In this document: positions 1-6,898 of the stretch, piece by piece
Position numbering within the stretch: position 1 is the first letter of the stretch
Layout of the letters: each line of letters starts with the position of its first letter
NCBI GenBank assembly: GCA_015487835.1
Contig: WFOY01000017.1
Coordinates: 1-21,838, forward strand
DNA length: 21,838 nt
From: Aquificaceae bacterium
GTDB taxonomy: Bacteria > Aquificota > Aquificia > Aquificales > Aquificaceae
Direction of reading: 5' to 3'
The notes under the pieces: model-generated
Seen by the model: the letters and a program-made list of their open reading frames with translations, nothing else
What the model was told of the DNA's origin: nothing
Databases searched by the model: none
Position numbers and translations under genes: made by a program

Positions 1-748
1 CCTCAAGGCCAAGCATGATCGACAGCTCCTGCCTCAGGATGTTCGGGTTCACCCCCTTCTGGATTGCCTCTATGGCGAGTAGGTATATGTTCCTGTAGAG
101 GATCTCAGTATCCTTTATCTTCTTGAGCTTGCTTGCTATCGGGATAGCGAAAGCGTTAGCGAGGATAGCTCCGTAGAGGGTCGTTATCAAGGCCACCGCC
201 ATACCCGGCCCCAGAGCGGAGGGGTCGTTCAGGTTCCTGAGCATCTGGATGAGACCTATAAGGGTGCCTATCATCCCGAAGGCGGGGAAGAGCTCACCGA
301 GCCTCTCCCACACGGCCACGTTGGTCGAGAGCTTGTCCTCGAGCTGGGCTATCGCCCCCTCAGCGCTCACCTTTATCTCCTCGAGCTCAAGCCCGTCTAC
401 AAGCATCCTTATCATGTCTCCGAGGAGAGGGTCCCTCTGGTAGTAGAGGTCTATCTCCGACTCAAGGGCTAAGATACCCTCACGCCTCACCTTGGTAGCT
501 ATCTCGGATAGAAACTCAACGGTCTCCAAGGGATCGGGAGGCTTCCACAGGAAGGCATCCTTTATAGAGGCCACACCCTTTATGAAGTCTTTGAGCGGGA
601 AGGCTCCCAAAGTTGCGGCCATACCTCCACCCACAACGATGAATATGGAAGGTATGTTTATGAAGGCCGTCGGACTGCCACCTATCACGATGGCAATAGA
701 TATCATCGCAAAAGCACCCAGGATACCGATTATGGCTGCGGGATCCAT
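1..748 (-). CDS. motA: Flagellar motor stator protein MotA (partial, runs off the left edge)
   Basis: Reverse-strand reading frame open from ATG at 748 to the window edge (249 codons, no stop seen). It begins MDPAAIIGILGAFAMISIAI, then has a hydrophobic segment with IFIVVGGGMAATLGAFPLKD, the MotA/PomA N-terminal signature. Later come a cytoplasmic charged loop (about residues 60-150), then GELFPAFGMIGTLIGLIQML and GMAVALITTLYGAILANAFA, the conserved third and fourth membrane helices including the PAFGMIGTLIG motif. MotA forms the ion-conducting stator with MotB; motB would be expected beyond the left edge. The start has no Shine-Dalgarno site; a TAAATA stretch lies 6 nt upstream. ExbB/TolQ relatives share the fold, but the LKD and PAFGMIGT motifs favour MotA. 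Confidence 0.9.
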   Translation of the reverse strand, partial: MDPAAIIGILGAFAMISIAIVIGGSPTAFINIPSIFIVVGGGMAATLGAFPLKDFIKGVASIKDAFLWKPPDPLETVEFLSEIATKVRREGILALESEIDLYYQRDPLLGDMIRMLVDGLELEEIKVSAEGAIAQLEDKLSTNVAVWERLGELFPAFGMIGTLIGLIQMLRNLNDPSALGPGMAVALITTLYGAILANAFAIPIASKLKKIKDTEILYRNIYLLAIEAIQKGVNPNILRQELSIMLGLE

Positions 749-774
749 CAATGATATTTATCGGAGTTCTACCT

Positions 775-780
775 TATAAT
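775..780 (+). promoter_or_regulatory. -10 box of rnr, leaderless start
   Basis: Perfect TATAAT ending 9 nt before ATG 790. A transcript would start at about 787, giving nearly no leader; no Shine-Dalgarno site precedes 790. This argues against the in-frame ATG at 751, which would lie upstream of the promoter. No convincing -35 was found. Confidence 0.5.
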
Positions 781-789
781 TTAAAACGA

Positions 790-2907
790 ATGAAAGAGAA
801 GGAGAAGAGCGTTTCAGAGAAGGAGATACTAGATCTGCTAGCGAGATCAAAGAAACCCCTCCACTTCCTACAGATAGCCAAGTCCTTAGGAGTGAACAAG
901 GAGGGCAGGAAGAAGCTGAAGAAGGCCCTCAGGAAGCTCAAGAGGGAGGGAAAGGTAAGGGTTGTAAAGGGAAAGTTCACTCTGGAGAAGGAGGAGAGGG
1001 TCGTAGGTAAGGTGATCCCATACCCTGCGGGGTTCGGCTTCCTTGAGGTGGAGGGAAGGGAGAAGGATGTATACATACCCCCCTTCGAGATGCAGAAGGT
1101 GTTCGCAGGTGACATCGTCAGGGCCAAGATCGTTGAGTTTAAAGGAAGGAAGGAGGTGAGGATAGAGAGGGTCCTGAAGAGATCGAGGCAGGAGATAGTG
1201 GGGAAGGTGAAGAAGGAGGACGGCACCTGCACCCTCGTGCCCGTAGATGACAACGTTCACCAGGTTCTTATCCTGGGGAAGAGGGACTGCTCCAGGCTTG
1301 AGGACGGAACGGTGGTTGTGGCCAAGATAACACACTTCCCGAGCGACAAGACCCCTGCGAGGGCGAAGGTGAAGGAGGTCTTAGGCCACCCAGAGAAGAA
1401 GTTCATCGCCATAGACCTGATCATACGGAAGTACAACCTGCCGACCGAGTACCCCGAGGAGGCCATCAGGGAGCTGGATCTCATACCTTCAGAGATCTCC
1501 GAAGAAGAGTACCGGAGGAGAAGGGACCTCAGAGACCAGGTATGCTTCACTATAGACCCCGAGAGAGCGAGAGACTTCGACGATGCGGTCGCCATAGAGA
1601 TGACCGAGGAGGGGCACTACAGGCTGTTCGTCCACATAGCTGACGTCACCTACTACCTTAAGGAAGACACAGCCTTGGACAGGGAGGCCTACAGGAGGGG
1701 CTTCACCTTCTACCTTCCCGACAGGGCTATCCACATGCTTCCAGAGAAGCTCTCGGCGGATCTGTGCAGCCTGAGGCCTGACGAGGACAGGCTCGCTTTT
1801 ACCTGCGAGATGGTCTTCGACGAGGAGGGGAACTTGGTACTATACGACATATACGAGAGCGTTATAAGGAGCAAGGCGAGGCTCACCTACAACGAGGCCC
1901 TTTCTCTTATAGTTGGGGACCCGACCCTCGAGAACAAGTATCCCCAGCTGGTAAAGCCCCTCAGGCTTATGGAGGACCTGTACAGGATCCTGAGCAGGAG
2001 GAGGTGGGAGAGGGGCAGCATAGACTTCGACCTTCCAGAGGCCGAGGTGATAGTGGACGAGTTCGGAGAGCCCACGGCGGTGGTTCCCTACGAGAGGCAC
2101 ATAGCCCACAGGATAATAGAGCACTTCATGATATCCGCCAACGAAACGGTGGCCAGACACCTCGAAAGCCTCGGGTACCCCTGTCTTTACAGGGTTCACG
2201 AACCACCCGACCCTGAGAGGGTTGAGAACCTGCTGGAGATCCTGTCGGGGATCGGATACAAGGTCAAAAAGCCCAGGGAGTACACACCTAAGTTCTTCCA
2301 GAGGATAATAGAGGACTTTGAGGGGAGACCCGAGGAGCAGCTCATAAGGTTCCTCACCTTGAGGTCCATGAGCCGGGCCAAGTACAGCCCCCACAACCTG
2401 GGTCACTTCGGCCTCGCCTCGGACACCTACACCCACTTCACCTCACCCATAAGGAGGTACCCAGACGTTATAGTCCACCGAATTCTGAAGAAGGCCATAA
2501 GGGGGGAGGACATAGACCACGGGAGGTGGATCGAGTACTTGGAGGAGGCGGGGCAGCACCTCTCGGATCAGGAGAGGTTAGCCGACGAGGTGGAGTGGGA
2601 GGCTATAGACATACTTAAAGCTCGGTACATGAGGTCCAGGATAGGGGAGACCTTCGAGGGGATAATAACAGGGGTCACTTCCTTCGGCTTCTTCGTGGAG
2701 ATAAAGGAGACCCTCGTGGAGGGTCTTGTCAGGATCACGACCCTCACAGACGACGACTACGTTTACGATGAGCCAGCCCACAGGTTCGTGGGTGTGAGGA
2801 CGGGTAAGATCTACAGGCTCGGAGATACGGTTAAGGTAAGGGTCCTCTCGGTGGACGAGGAGAGGGGAAAGGTGGATCTTATCTTAGCCGAAGATAGTCA
2901 AGGATGA
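790..2907 (+). CDS. rnr: Ribonuclease R (VacB/RNase II family 3'-5' exoribonuclease)
   Basis: A 705-residue hydrolytic 3'-5' exoribonuclease that degrades structured RNA in the cytoplasm. Domains in order: winged-helix HTH_12 (about 5-60, LHFLQIAKSLGVNKEGRKKL), cold-shock/OB domains (about 65-210, with GFGFLEVEGREKDVYIPP), RNB catalytic domain (about 235-570) and S1 domain (about 619-700, GITSFGFF-like GVTSFGFFVEI). The four metal-binding aspartates of RNB are visible as D256, D262, D264 and D265 in IDPERARDFDD, and the HFTSPIRRYPDVIVHR motif is intact. Length is near that of short RNase R forms. ATG 790 is preferred over ATG 751 because a TATAAT box lies at 775-780. Its 3' end overlaps the convergent Nudix gene by 29 bp. 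Confidence 0.95.
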   Translation: MKEKEKSVSEKEILDLLARSKKPLHFLQIAKSLGVNKEGRKKLKKALRKLKREGKVRVVKGKFTLEKEERVVGKVIPYPAGFGFLEVEGREKDVYIPPFEMQKVFAGDIVRAKIVEFKGRKEVRIERVLKRSRQEIVGKVKKEDGTCTLVPVDDNVHQVLILGKRDCSRLEDGTVVVAKITHFPSDKTPARAKVKEVLGHPEKKFIAIDLIIRKYNLPTEYPEEAIRELDLIPSEISEEEYRRRRDLRDQVCFTIDPERARDFDDAVAIEMTEEGHYRLFVHIADVTYYLKEDTALDREAYRRGFTFYLPDRAIHMLPEKLSADLCSLRPDEDRLAFTCEMVFDEEGNLVLYDIYESVIRSKARLTYNEALSLIVGDPTLENKYPQLVKPLRLMEDLYRILSRRRWERGSIDFDLPEAEVIVDEFGEPTAVVPYERHIAHRIIEHFMISANETVARHLESLGYPCLYRVHEPPDPERVENLLEILSGIGYKVKKPREYTPKFFQRIIEDFEGRPEEQLIRFLTLRSMSRAKYSPHNLGHFGLASDTYTHFTSPIRRYPDVIVHRILKKAIRGEDIDHGRWIEYLEEAGQHLSDQERLADEVEWEAIDILKARYMRSRIGETFEGIITGVTSFGFFVEIKETLVEGLVRITTLTDDDYVYDEPAHRFVGVRTGKIYRLGDTVKVRVLSVDEERGKVDLILAEDSQG

Positions 2908-3289
2908 TCCTGCTGTGGTCGAAGACGAGCCTATCCAGAGGTACGTCCTCGATCCTGAAAACTTTTACTTCTTTTGCGTCGCTACCAGCCTGGGGGTCTC
3001 CCTCCGCATCGCCTACGAAGACAACGGAGACCACGTGGAACCTGGGGTCCCTGTCCGGTTCCGAGTAAACCCCTAAGAGCCTCCTCAGCTTAACGTCCAG
3101 CCCAGTTTCCTCCTTTATCTCCCTTACCGCTGCCGCTTCGACGGACTCGCCGACCTCAACGAAACCGCCGGGTATGGCGAGACCCACAGGAGGGTTTTTC
3201 CTCTCCACAAGGACTATGCCCTTGAACCTATCACCCTCCCAGAGTTGTACTATTACATCGACCGCAAGGTAAGGAGTCCTTATGAGCAT
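2879..3289 (-). CDS. Nudix hydrolase (ADP-ribose pyrophosphatase-like)
   Basis: A 136-residue single-domain pyrophosphohydrolase. The Nudix box GX5EX7REUXEEXGU is complete from G42: E48, R56-E57, E60-E61 and G63 in GGFVEVGESVEAAAVREIKE followed by ETGLD. These glutamates bind the catalytic Mg2+. The likely substrates are ADP-ribose or damaged nucleotides, but substrate cannot be read from sequence. ATG 3289 is preferred to the TTG at 3292. A TATAAT on the reverse strand at 3303-3298 ends 8 nt before the ATG and there is no Shine-Dalgarno site, so the gene probably has its own leaderless promoter rather than being the last gene of the cytochrome operon to its right. Confidence 0.9.
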   Translation of the reverse strand: MLIRTPYLAVDVIVQLWEGDRFKGIVLVERKNPPVGLAIPGGFVEVGESVEAAAVREIKEETGLDVKLRRLLGVYSEPDRDPRFHVVSVVFVGDAEGDPQAGSDAKEVKVFRIEDVPLDRLVFDHSRIILDYLRLR

Positions 3290-3297
3290 CAAAAAAG

Positions 3298-3303
3298 ATT
3301 ATA
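3298..3303 (-). promoter_or_regulatory. -10 box of the Nudix gene
   Basis: Reverse-strand TATAAT, 8 nt before ATG 3289; predicted transcription start falls at or next to the start codon. Confidence 0.45.
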
Positions 3304-3331
3304 AAAGGGGGCGAAGGGGGCGCGGAGCTTA

Positions 3332-3805
3332 TCAAGGGTATCCTGGACCAGACTCTACCTTAACGGGTGGGTACTCCCTTGTGTTGTCCCCAGGTCTTAA
3401 GGTGTAGCCCCTGTACATGTATATAGCGTAAGCCTCAAGGGCCTTCATCTCCTCACTATCCTCGGGGAGAGCCTTGCCCTCCAAGGGCCTTTGTATACAC
3501 CAGTTTATCATCTCTCTTAGAGTGGCCACCTTGCCCACGTTGTCCTGGAACTTGGGGAAGGTGTGGGGATTCGTGTTTGCAGCGTCAGGGTGGCAGTTGG
3601 CACAGGTGAGGCCGTTATTCCCCAGCTTAGGGCTGTGCCAGAGCTCATCGCCCTTCTTCACAAGCTCCATAAGGGCCTCGTTCATGGCCTTTAGGTCTTC
3701 TTCCTCAAAGGGCTTCCTCGCCTCGGCTACGTTGATCAGAAAGTTGATGCTAAAGCCAAGGAAAGCTCCCAGACCCAGAAGAACTAACGTCCTTGTACCT
3801 CTCAT
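3332..3805 (-). CDS. Exported mono-heme cytochrome c, SoxA/TsdA-like
   Basis: A 157-residue exported c-type cytochrome. Residues 1-29 form a Sec signal peptide (MRGTRTLVLLGLGAFLGFSI core, likely cleavage after VAEA). One heme site CANCH at C68-C71-H72. The stretch INWCIQRPLEGKALPEDSEE (about 100-119) followed by MKALEAYAIYM resembles the second part of TsdA/SoxA-type heme domains, where the corresponding Cys is an axial heme ligand; C103 could therefore ligate the heme iron. That ligand is inferred by resemblance only. ATG 3805 follows GGGAGGTG at about 6 nt spacing, better than the GTG at 3814. It is the last gene of the redox operon, 16 nt after the phosphoesterase, and probably moves electrons to or from the di-heme protein encoded upstream. 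Confidence 0.8.
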   Translation of the reverse strand: MRGTRTLVLLGLGAFLGFSINFLINVAEARKPFEEEDLKAMNEALMELVKKGDELWHSPKLGNNGLTCANCHPDAANTNPHTFPKFQDNVGKVATLREMINWCIQRPLEGKALPEDSEEMKALEAYAIYMYRGYTLRPGDNTREYPPVKVESGPGYP

Positions 3806-3821
3806 CTTTAACACCTCCCTG

Positions 3822-4844
3822 TTATAGTGGAACTCCGTCCTTTATATCCTCAGGTATGAGCTCAGCCCAGGTGTGGTACTTCATTACACCGAGGAAGGTA
3901 TCATCGAGGAAGGTGCTGGCGAAGCCCACACCGTCGTAGATGTCACCTGGGTCAACCCTCAGCATCCTGATCTTGGGGAAGGGAAGGTCCACGGGTGGGT
4001 AGGGCCAGGGCCAGGCTGTAGCCAGGTTACCTATGTGGACCATGTTGCCTGTCTTGTTGTAGACGACCTGGTGGACGTGTCCGTGGATGGCTATGACTTT
4101 CTCAAACTTGGATAGTATCTGCCTTACCTGGGGTGCGTCCTCGGTCTGGAAGTTCCACCTTGGGTAGTAGTCCCAGAGGGGTGAGTGGGTGAAGACCACT
4201 ATGGGTGTGTCTGGGGAGAGGTTCTTGACGTCCTTCTCGAGCCACTCGAGCTGTTCCTCCCTAACACCCCAGAGACCGCATATGTGGCACTCGAGCTCCG
4301 CTATAGCGAGCATCCTCTCCCAAGGTGACATGTTCCTGGCGGTCCAGTAGTCCCTTACCAGTATGGAGTTCATACCTATGAAGTGGACACCCTTATGGTC
4401 GAAGGACCAGTAGGGTTTGCCGAACATCTCCTTCCAGGTCTTGCCCATATCGAGGTACCAGTCGTGCTCCCCCGGTATTATCCTGTAGGGTATGCCCGCC
4501 TTCTTAAGCCTATCTAAGTACCTCTTCCCCTTCTCGAGCTCCTTCACCTTCCCAAACTGGGCGAGGTCCCCTATGAAGAGGACAAAGTCTGGCTTGGGCC
4601 TCATCTTGATTATGTCGTTTATAGCCCTTTCGAAGGTTTTGTCGAATCTGTGGTTGTCCATCTCGTAGAGGTGTGCGTCCCCTATCACCACGAACCTGAA
4701 GGGTGTGACCTTTGACCTCTTGGACGTCTTAGCCTCGGTTACGTTCACCACCCCCAAGAGGGGTGATACGGCCCCCGCTGTGAAGGCTGCCATACCAGCC
4801 TTCGCCGAGACCTTGATGAACTTTCTCCTCGACATCTCCTTCAT
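3822..4844 (-). CDS. Tat-exported calcineurin-like metallophosphoesterase
   Basis: A 340-residue exported phosphoesterase. The N-terminus MKEMSRRKFIKVSAKAGMAA is a twin-arginine signal (SRRKFIK) with hydrophobic core to about residue 33. The calcineurin-type metal ligands appear in order: D56-A-H58 (VVIGDAHL), G92-D93, the third motif as G125-E126-H127-D128, H220 (VVFTHSP) and G255-H256-V-H258. The canonical GNHD is therefore GEHD, replacing the metal-bridging Asn by Glu. ATG 4844 is chosen over an upstream start at 4904: GGGAGGTGG precedes it at good spacing and it starts one base after the stop of the di-heme gene, whereas 4904 would add residues before the Tat motif. Substrate unknown; its place among redox proteins is unusual for this family. 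Confidence 0.87.
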   Translation of the reverse strand: MKEMSRRKFIKVSAKAGMAAFTAGAVSPLLGVVNVTEAKTSKRSKVTPFRFVVIGDAHLYEMDNHRFDKTFERAINDIIKMRPKPDFVLFIGDLAQFGKVKELEKGKRYLDRLKKAGIPYRIIPGEHDWYLDMGKTWKEMFGKPYWSFDHKGVHFIGMNSILVRDYWTARNMSPWERMLAIAELECHICGLWGVREEQLEWLEKDVKNLSPDTPIVVFTHSPLWDYYPRWNFQTEDAPQVRQILSKFEKVIAIHGHVHQVVYNKTGNMVHIGNLATAWPWPYPPVDLPFPKIRMLRVDPGDIYDGVGFASTFLDDTFLGVMKYHTWAELIPEDIKDGVPL

Positions 4845-4845
4845 C

Positions 4846-5964
4846 TCAACCACCTCCCTTCGCAATTTCTTCTTCATAGGGCGGAAGTTCAGGCTCCTCA
4901 ACAAAAGGTACGTTTTCGCAGGTGAGGGCTTCCAAGAAAGCCTTTAAGGCTTCCTTCTCCTCCTCCGTGAGGTTTAGAGGCTTCAGGAGGGGTGACTTGT
5001 TGGGTACGTCACCACCGCCCTTGTTGTAAAACTCGATCACCTCGTCGAGGGTCTTGAAGACGCCGTTGTGCATGTAAGGTGGCGTGAGGGCCACGTTCCT
5101 CAAGGTGGGTGTCTTGAAGGCCCCTTTATCTTTTTCCTTCTTGGTTATGAAGTACCTTCCCAGGTCCCTGTCGAACTCATCGGGGTTTTTGAAGCCCGCC
5201 TGTCTGAGGACGAAGTTCCTGGTCGCCTTCACAAGGGCGTTGTCTTCGATCTTGTTCTTGGGCACCCCTGTTACGTGAAACTTGTTGTCTGTGAAGTTGG
5301 GACCGTTGTGACACTGAACACACCCAGCCTTTCCTACGAACAGCTTCATACCCTTTATCTGGAGTTCGTCCATTGCGTCCTTTTCACCCCTCATGTATCT
5401 GTCGAAGGGGGAGTCGTTGCAGACGATCGTTCTCTCGAAGGCCGCTATCGCCCTGGCCACGTTCTCTATAGTCACAGGGTCTTTGTCCTTGGGAAAGGCC
5501 TTTCTGAACAGATCCCTGTACTCTGGTATCGCCTTCAACCTTTCCACGAGGAGGTCGTAGTTCATGTTCATCTCGAAGGGTGAAGCTATAGGTTTCAGGG
5601 CTTGTTCCTCCAAGGTCTTGACCCTTCCATCCCAGAACATCAGGGTGTTGTAGGCCACGTTGAGGACCGTAGGTGAGTGTCTGAAGTGCTTGTTCTCAGG
5701 GTAGGCTGGGGACATAACTCTCTTCTTACCCCAGGCGTGGTTTGGATCGTGACAGGTGGCACAGGAGACGCTCCCGTCTCCCGAAAGCCTGGGGTCAAAG
5801 TACAGGAGCTTACCCAGCTCGACCTTCACAGGTGTGGTGGGGTTGTCCCTGGGTTCGGGGGGTCTGTCGGGCAGAGGTTCTATACGGGGAGCCCTCTTTG
5901 AGTCGGCGTAGCCTGCAAGCAGAAAAGCACCCACGAGGGCTGATATCACCAGCTTTCCCTTCAT
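4846..5964 (-). CDS. Exported di-heme cytochrome c peroxidase / MauG-like protein
   Basis: A 372-residue exported di-heme protein of the CcpA/MauG family. Sec signal peptide at 1-20. First heme site CATCH at C68-C71-H72, with W78 in the following loop; second site CVQCH at C216-C219-H220. Family motifs GKLLYFDPRLSGDGSVSCAT, RHSPTVLN, FWDGR (111-115), FERTIV and AFKTPTLRNVALTPPYMHNG are present. M299 in PYMHNG is where peroxidases carry the axial Met of the high-potential heme; MauG proper has Tyr there, so peroxidase-type chemistry is more likely, though Y298 sits next to it. Second gene of the operon: 15 nt after the cupredoxin-like gene and 1 nt before the phosphoesterase. The true partner or substrate is unknown. 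Confidence 0.92.
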   Translation of the reverse strand: MKGKLVISALVGAFLLAGYADSKRAPRIEPLPDRPPEPRDNPTTPVKVELGKLLYFDPRLSGDGSVSCATCHDPNHAWGKKRVMSPAYPENKHFRHSPTVLNVAYNTLMFWDGRVKTLEEQALKPIASPFEMNMNYDLLVERLKAIPEYRDLFRKAFPKDKDPVTIENVARAIAAFERTIVCNDSPFDRYMRGEKDAMDELQIKGMKLFVGKAGCVQCHNGPNFTDNKFHVTGVPKNKIEDNALVKATRNFVLRQAGFKNPDEFDRDLGRYFITKKEKDKGAFKTPTLRNVALTPPYMHNGVFKTLDEVIEFYNKGGGDVPNKSPLLKPLNLTEEEKEALKAFLEALTCENVPFVEEPELPPYEEEIAKGGG

Positions 5965-5979
5965 CTTTTTCCCTCCTTA

Positions 5980-6732
5980 TTACTTCAGCTCAAAGACCAC
6001 CTTGGAAGGCTTGCCCTCAGATACCTTAACGGTCATGGACTTCTCCCCAAGGCCCTCATGCCAGACCTTGATCTTATAGTTCCCAGGTGGTAAACCCACA
6101 ATCTTGAACTTTCCTTCCTTGTCTGTAACCGCGAAGTAGGGGCTGTCCACAACCACAGCCCAGGCCTTCATCCAGCCGTGGATGTTGCAAGTTACCTCCA
6201 CGACGCCCGGTTTCGTTAGCTTAACCTTGTCCACCATGCCCTTCTTAGGTTGGGAGAGCTGAAATATGGTCTCAAAGTCCTGAACACCGTTGGCTTCGTG
6301 CTTGGTGGCGTCCCTGTTCTCTATCTCCAGAACGGATCCGGTCGTCAGGGCTACGACCCTGGGCTGGAACTCACACTTCTCCTGAACTATCCTCGCAGAC
6401 CTCTTTGTATCACCCCTTACACCCTCTACGAAGACCACCGCGTTCTTTACCCCTCCATCCTTGGATATTACGTAAACCTGGTCGATCTTGAAACCGCGTC
6501 CGCAGACCTCCTTGTCTTTGGTTATGAGCTTCTTTTTGTTCCTCAGCTTTCTCTTGCCAACGTAGATAACCTTACCCTCGATGACGCCGCTGCCGGATCC
6601 CTTGGCAAGGGCTGTCCCCGGAGCGAACTCCTTTACATACTTGATAGAGTAGTGGGAACCCTCCTGGACTCCTAAGGAGACGCCAAAGGTCGAAAGGGTG
6701 GCCACGATGACCATATGTTTCAATGATCTCAT
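5980..6732 (-). CDS. Exported cupredoxin-like protein with C-terminal carboxypeptidase-regulatory-like domain
   Basis: A 250-residue exported protein. Signal peptide about 1-22. Residues about 50-195 resemble the plastocyanin/azurin-like 'methylamine utilization' family: CEFQPRVVALTTGSVLEIEN followed by D-x-x-x-H145 and then C182-N-I-H185-G-W-M188. H145, C182, H185 and M188 are in the order of a type-1 copper site. C77 and C120 are extra cysteines that could form a disulfide. Residues about 198-250 (DKEGKFKIVGLPPGNYKIKV) form a small beta-sandwich of the carboxypeptidase regulatory type. AAGGAGGTG precedes ATG 6732 at proper spacing. First gene of the redox operon, behind a Fur/PerR-like operator. 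Probable periplasmic copper electron carrier for the peroxidase and cytochrome that follow; this pairing is inference. Confidence 0.85.
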   Translation of the reverse strand: MRSLKHMVIVATLSTFGVSLGVQEGSHYSIKYVKEFAPGTALAKGSGSGVIEGKVIYVGKRKLRNKKKLITKDKEVCGRGFKIDQVYVISKDGGVKNAVVFVEGVRGDTKRSARIVQEKCEFQPRVVALTTGSVLEIENRDATKHEANGVQDFETIFQLSQPKKGMVDKVKLTKPGVVEVTCNIHGWMKAWAVVVDSPYFAVTDKEGKFKIVGLPPGNYKIKVWHEGLGEKSMTVKVSEGKPSKVVFELK

Positions 6733-6771
6733 CTTTCACCTCCTTCGTTACTGCTAACAGTTCTTTAATGA

Positions 6772-6800
6772 ATTTTTAGGCAAATGATAATTATTTGCAA
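6772..6800 (-). promoter_or_regulatory. Promoter of the exported redox operon
   Basis: Reverse strand: -35 TTGCAA (6800-6795) and an A-rich -10 TAAAAA at 6778-6773 with 16 bp between, giving a transcript start near 6766 and a leader of about 34 nt ending in the strong AAGGAGGTG site. The Fur/PerR-like dyad sits between and over these elements, as expected for a repressor. Confidence 0.4.
6780..6798. promoter_or_regulatory. Fur/PerR-like operator
   Basis: GCAAATGATAATTATTTGC is a 19-bp near-perfect palindrome (eight of nine pairs). It matches the classical Fur consensus GATAATGATAATCATTATC at 14 of 19 positions by direct comparison. It also resembles PerR boxes less closely. It covers the promoter of the cupredoxin/peroxidase/phosphoesterase/cytochrome operon, suggesting iron or peroxide control. 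No fur or perR gene is in the window. Confidence 0.6.
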
Positions 6801-6846
6801 TAAAACCTCCTAATGGGTCCTATAAGGGTCAGTTATTCGATCTCAT

Positions 6847-6863
6847 TTGATACTGGTTATCAA
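6847..6863. repeat. Inverted repeat TTGATA-N5-TATCAA
   Basis: Perfect 6-bp arms (6847-6852 and 6858-6863) upstream of the predicted pheT -10 box, in the divergent control region shared with the redox operon. Possible regulator site. A second perfect dyad, GTTGT-G-ACAAC, follows at 6867-6877. Neither matches a known site exactly. Confidence 0.35.
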
Positions 6864-6885
6864 TTAGTTGTGACAACGACTCTGG

Positions 6886-6891
6886 TAAAAT
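6886..6891 (+). promoter_or_regulatory. -10 box of pheT, leaderless start
   Basis: TAAAAT ends 7 nt before ATG 6899, so transcription is predicted to start at the ATG. No Shine-Dalgarno site is present. Confidence 0.45.
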
Positions 6892-6898
6892 AACTCCC

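Noticed and set aside
249..779. Forward-strand open frames opposite motA
   Set aside because: They are antisense shadows; the reverse strand encodes a full MotA pattern with conserved membrane motifs.
5068..5583. A 171-codon forward open frame opposite the di-heme peroxidase gene
   Set aside because: The reverse strand carries both CxxCH sites and family motifs; the forward frame has no recognisable domain or ribosome site.
4846..5964. MauG proper (tryptophan tryptophylquinone maturation)
   Set aside because: No methylamine dehydrogenase genes are present and Met299 is retained in the position where MauG has Tyr, so only 'peroxidase/MauG-like' is claimed.
6847..6863. FNR site (TTGAT-N4-ATCAA)
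   Set aside because: The half-sites are right but separated by 7 bases instead of 4, so it was listed only as a dyad.
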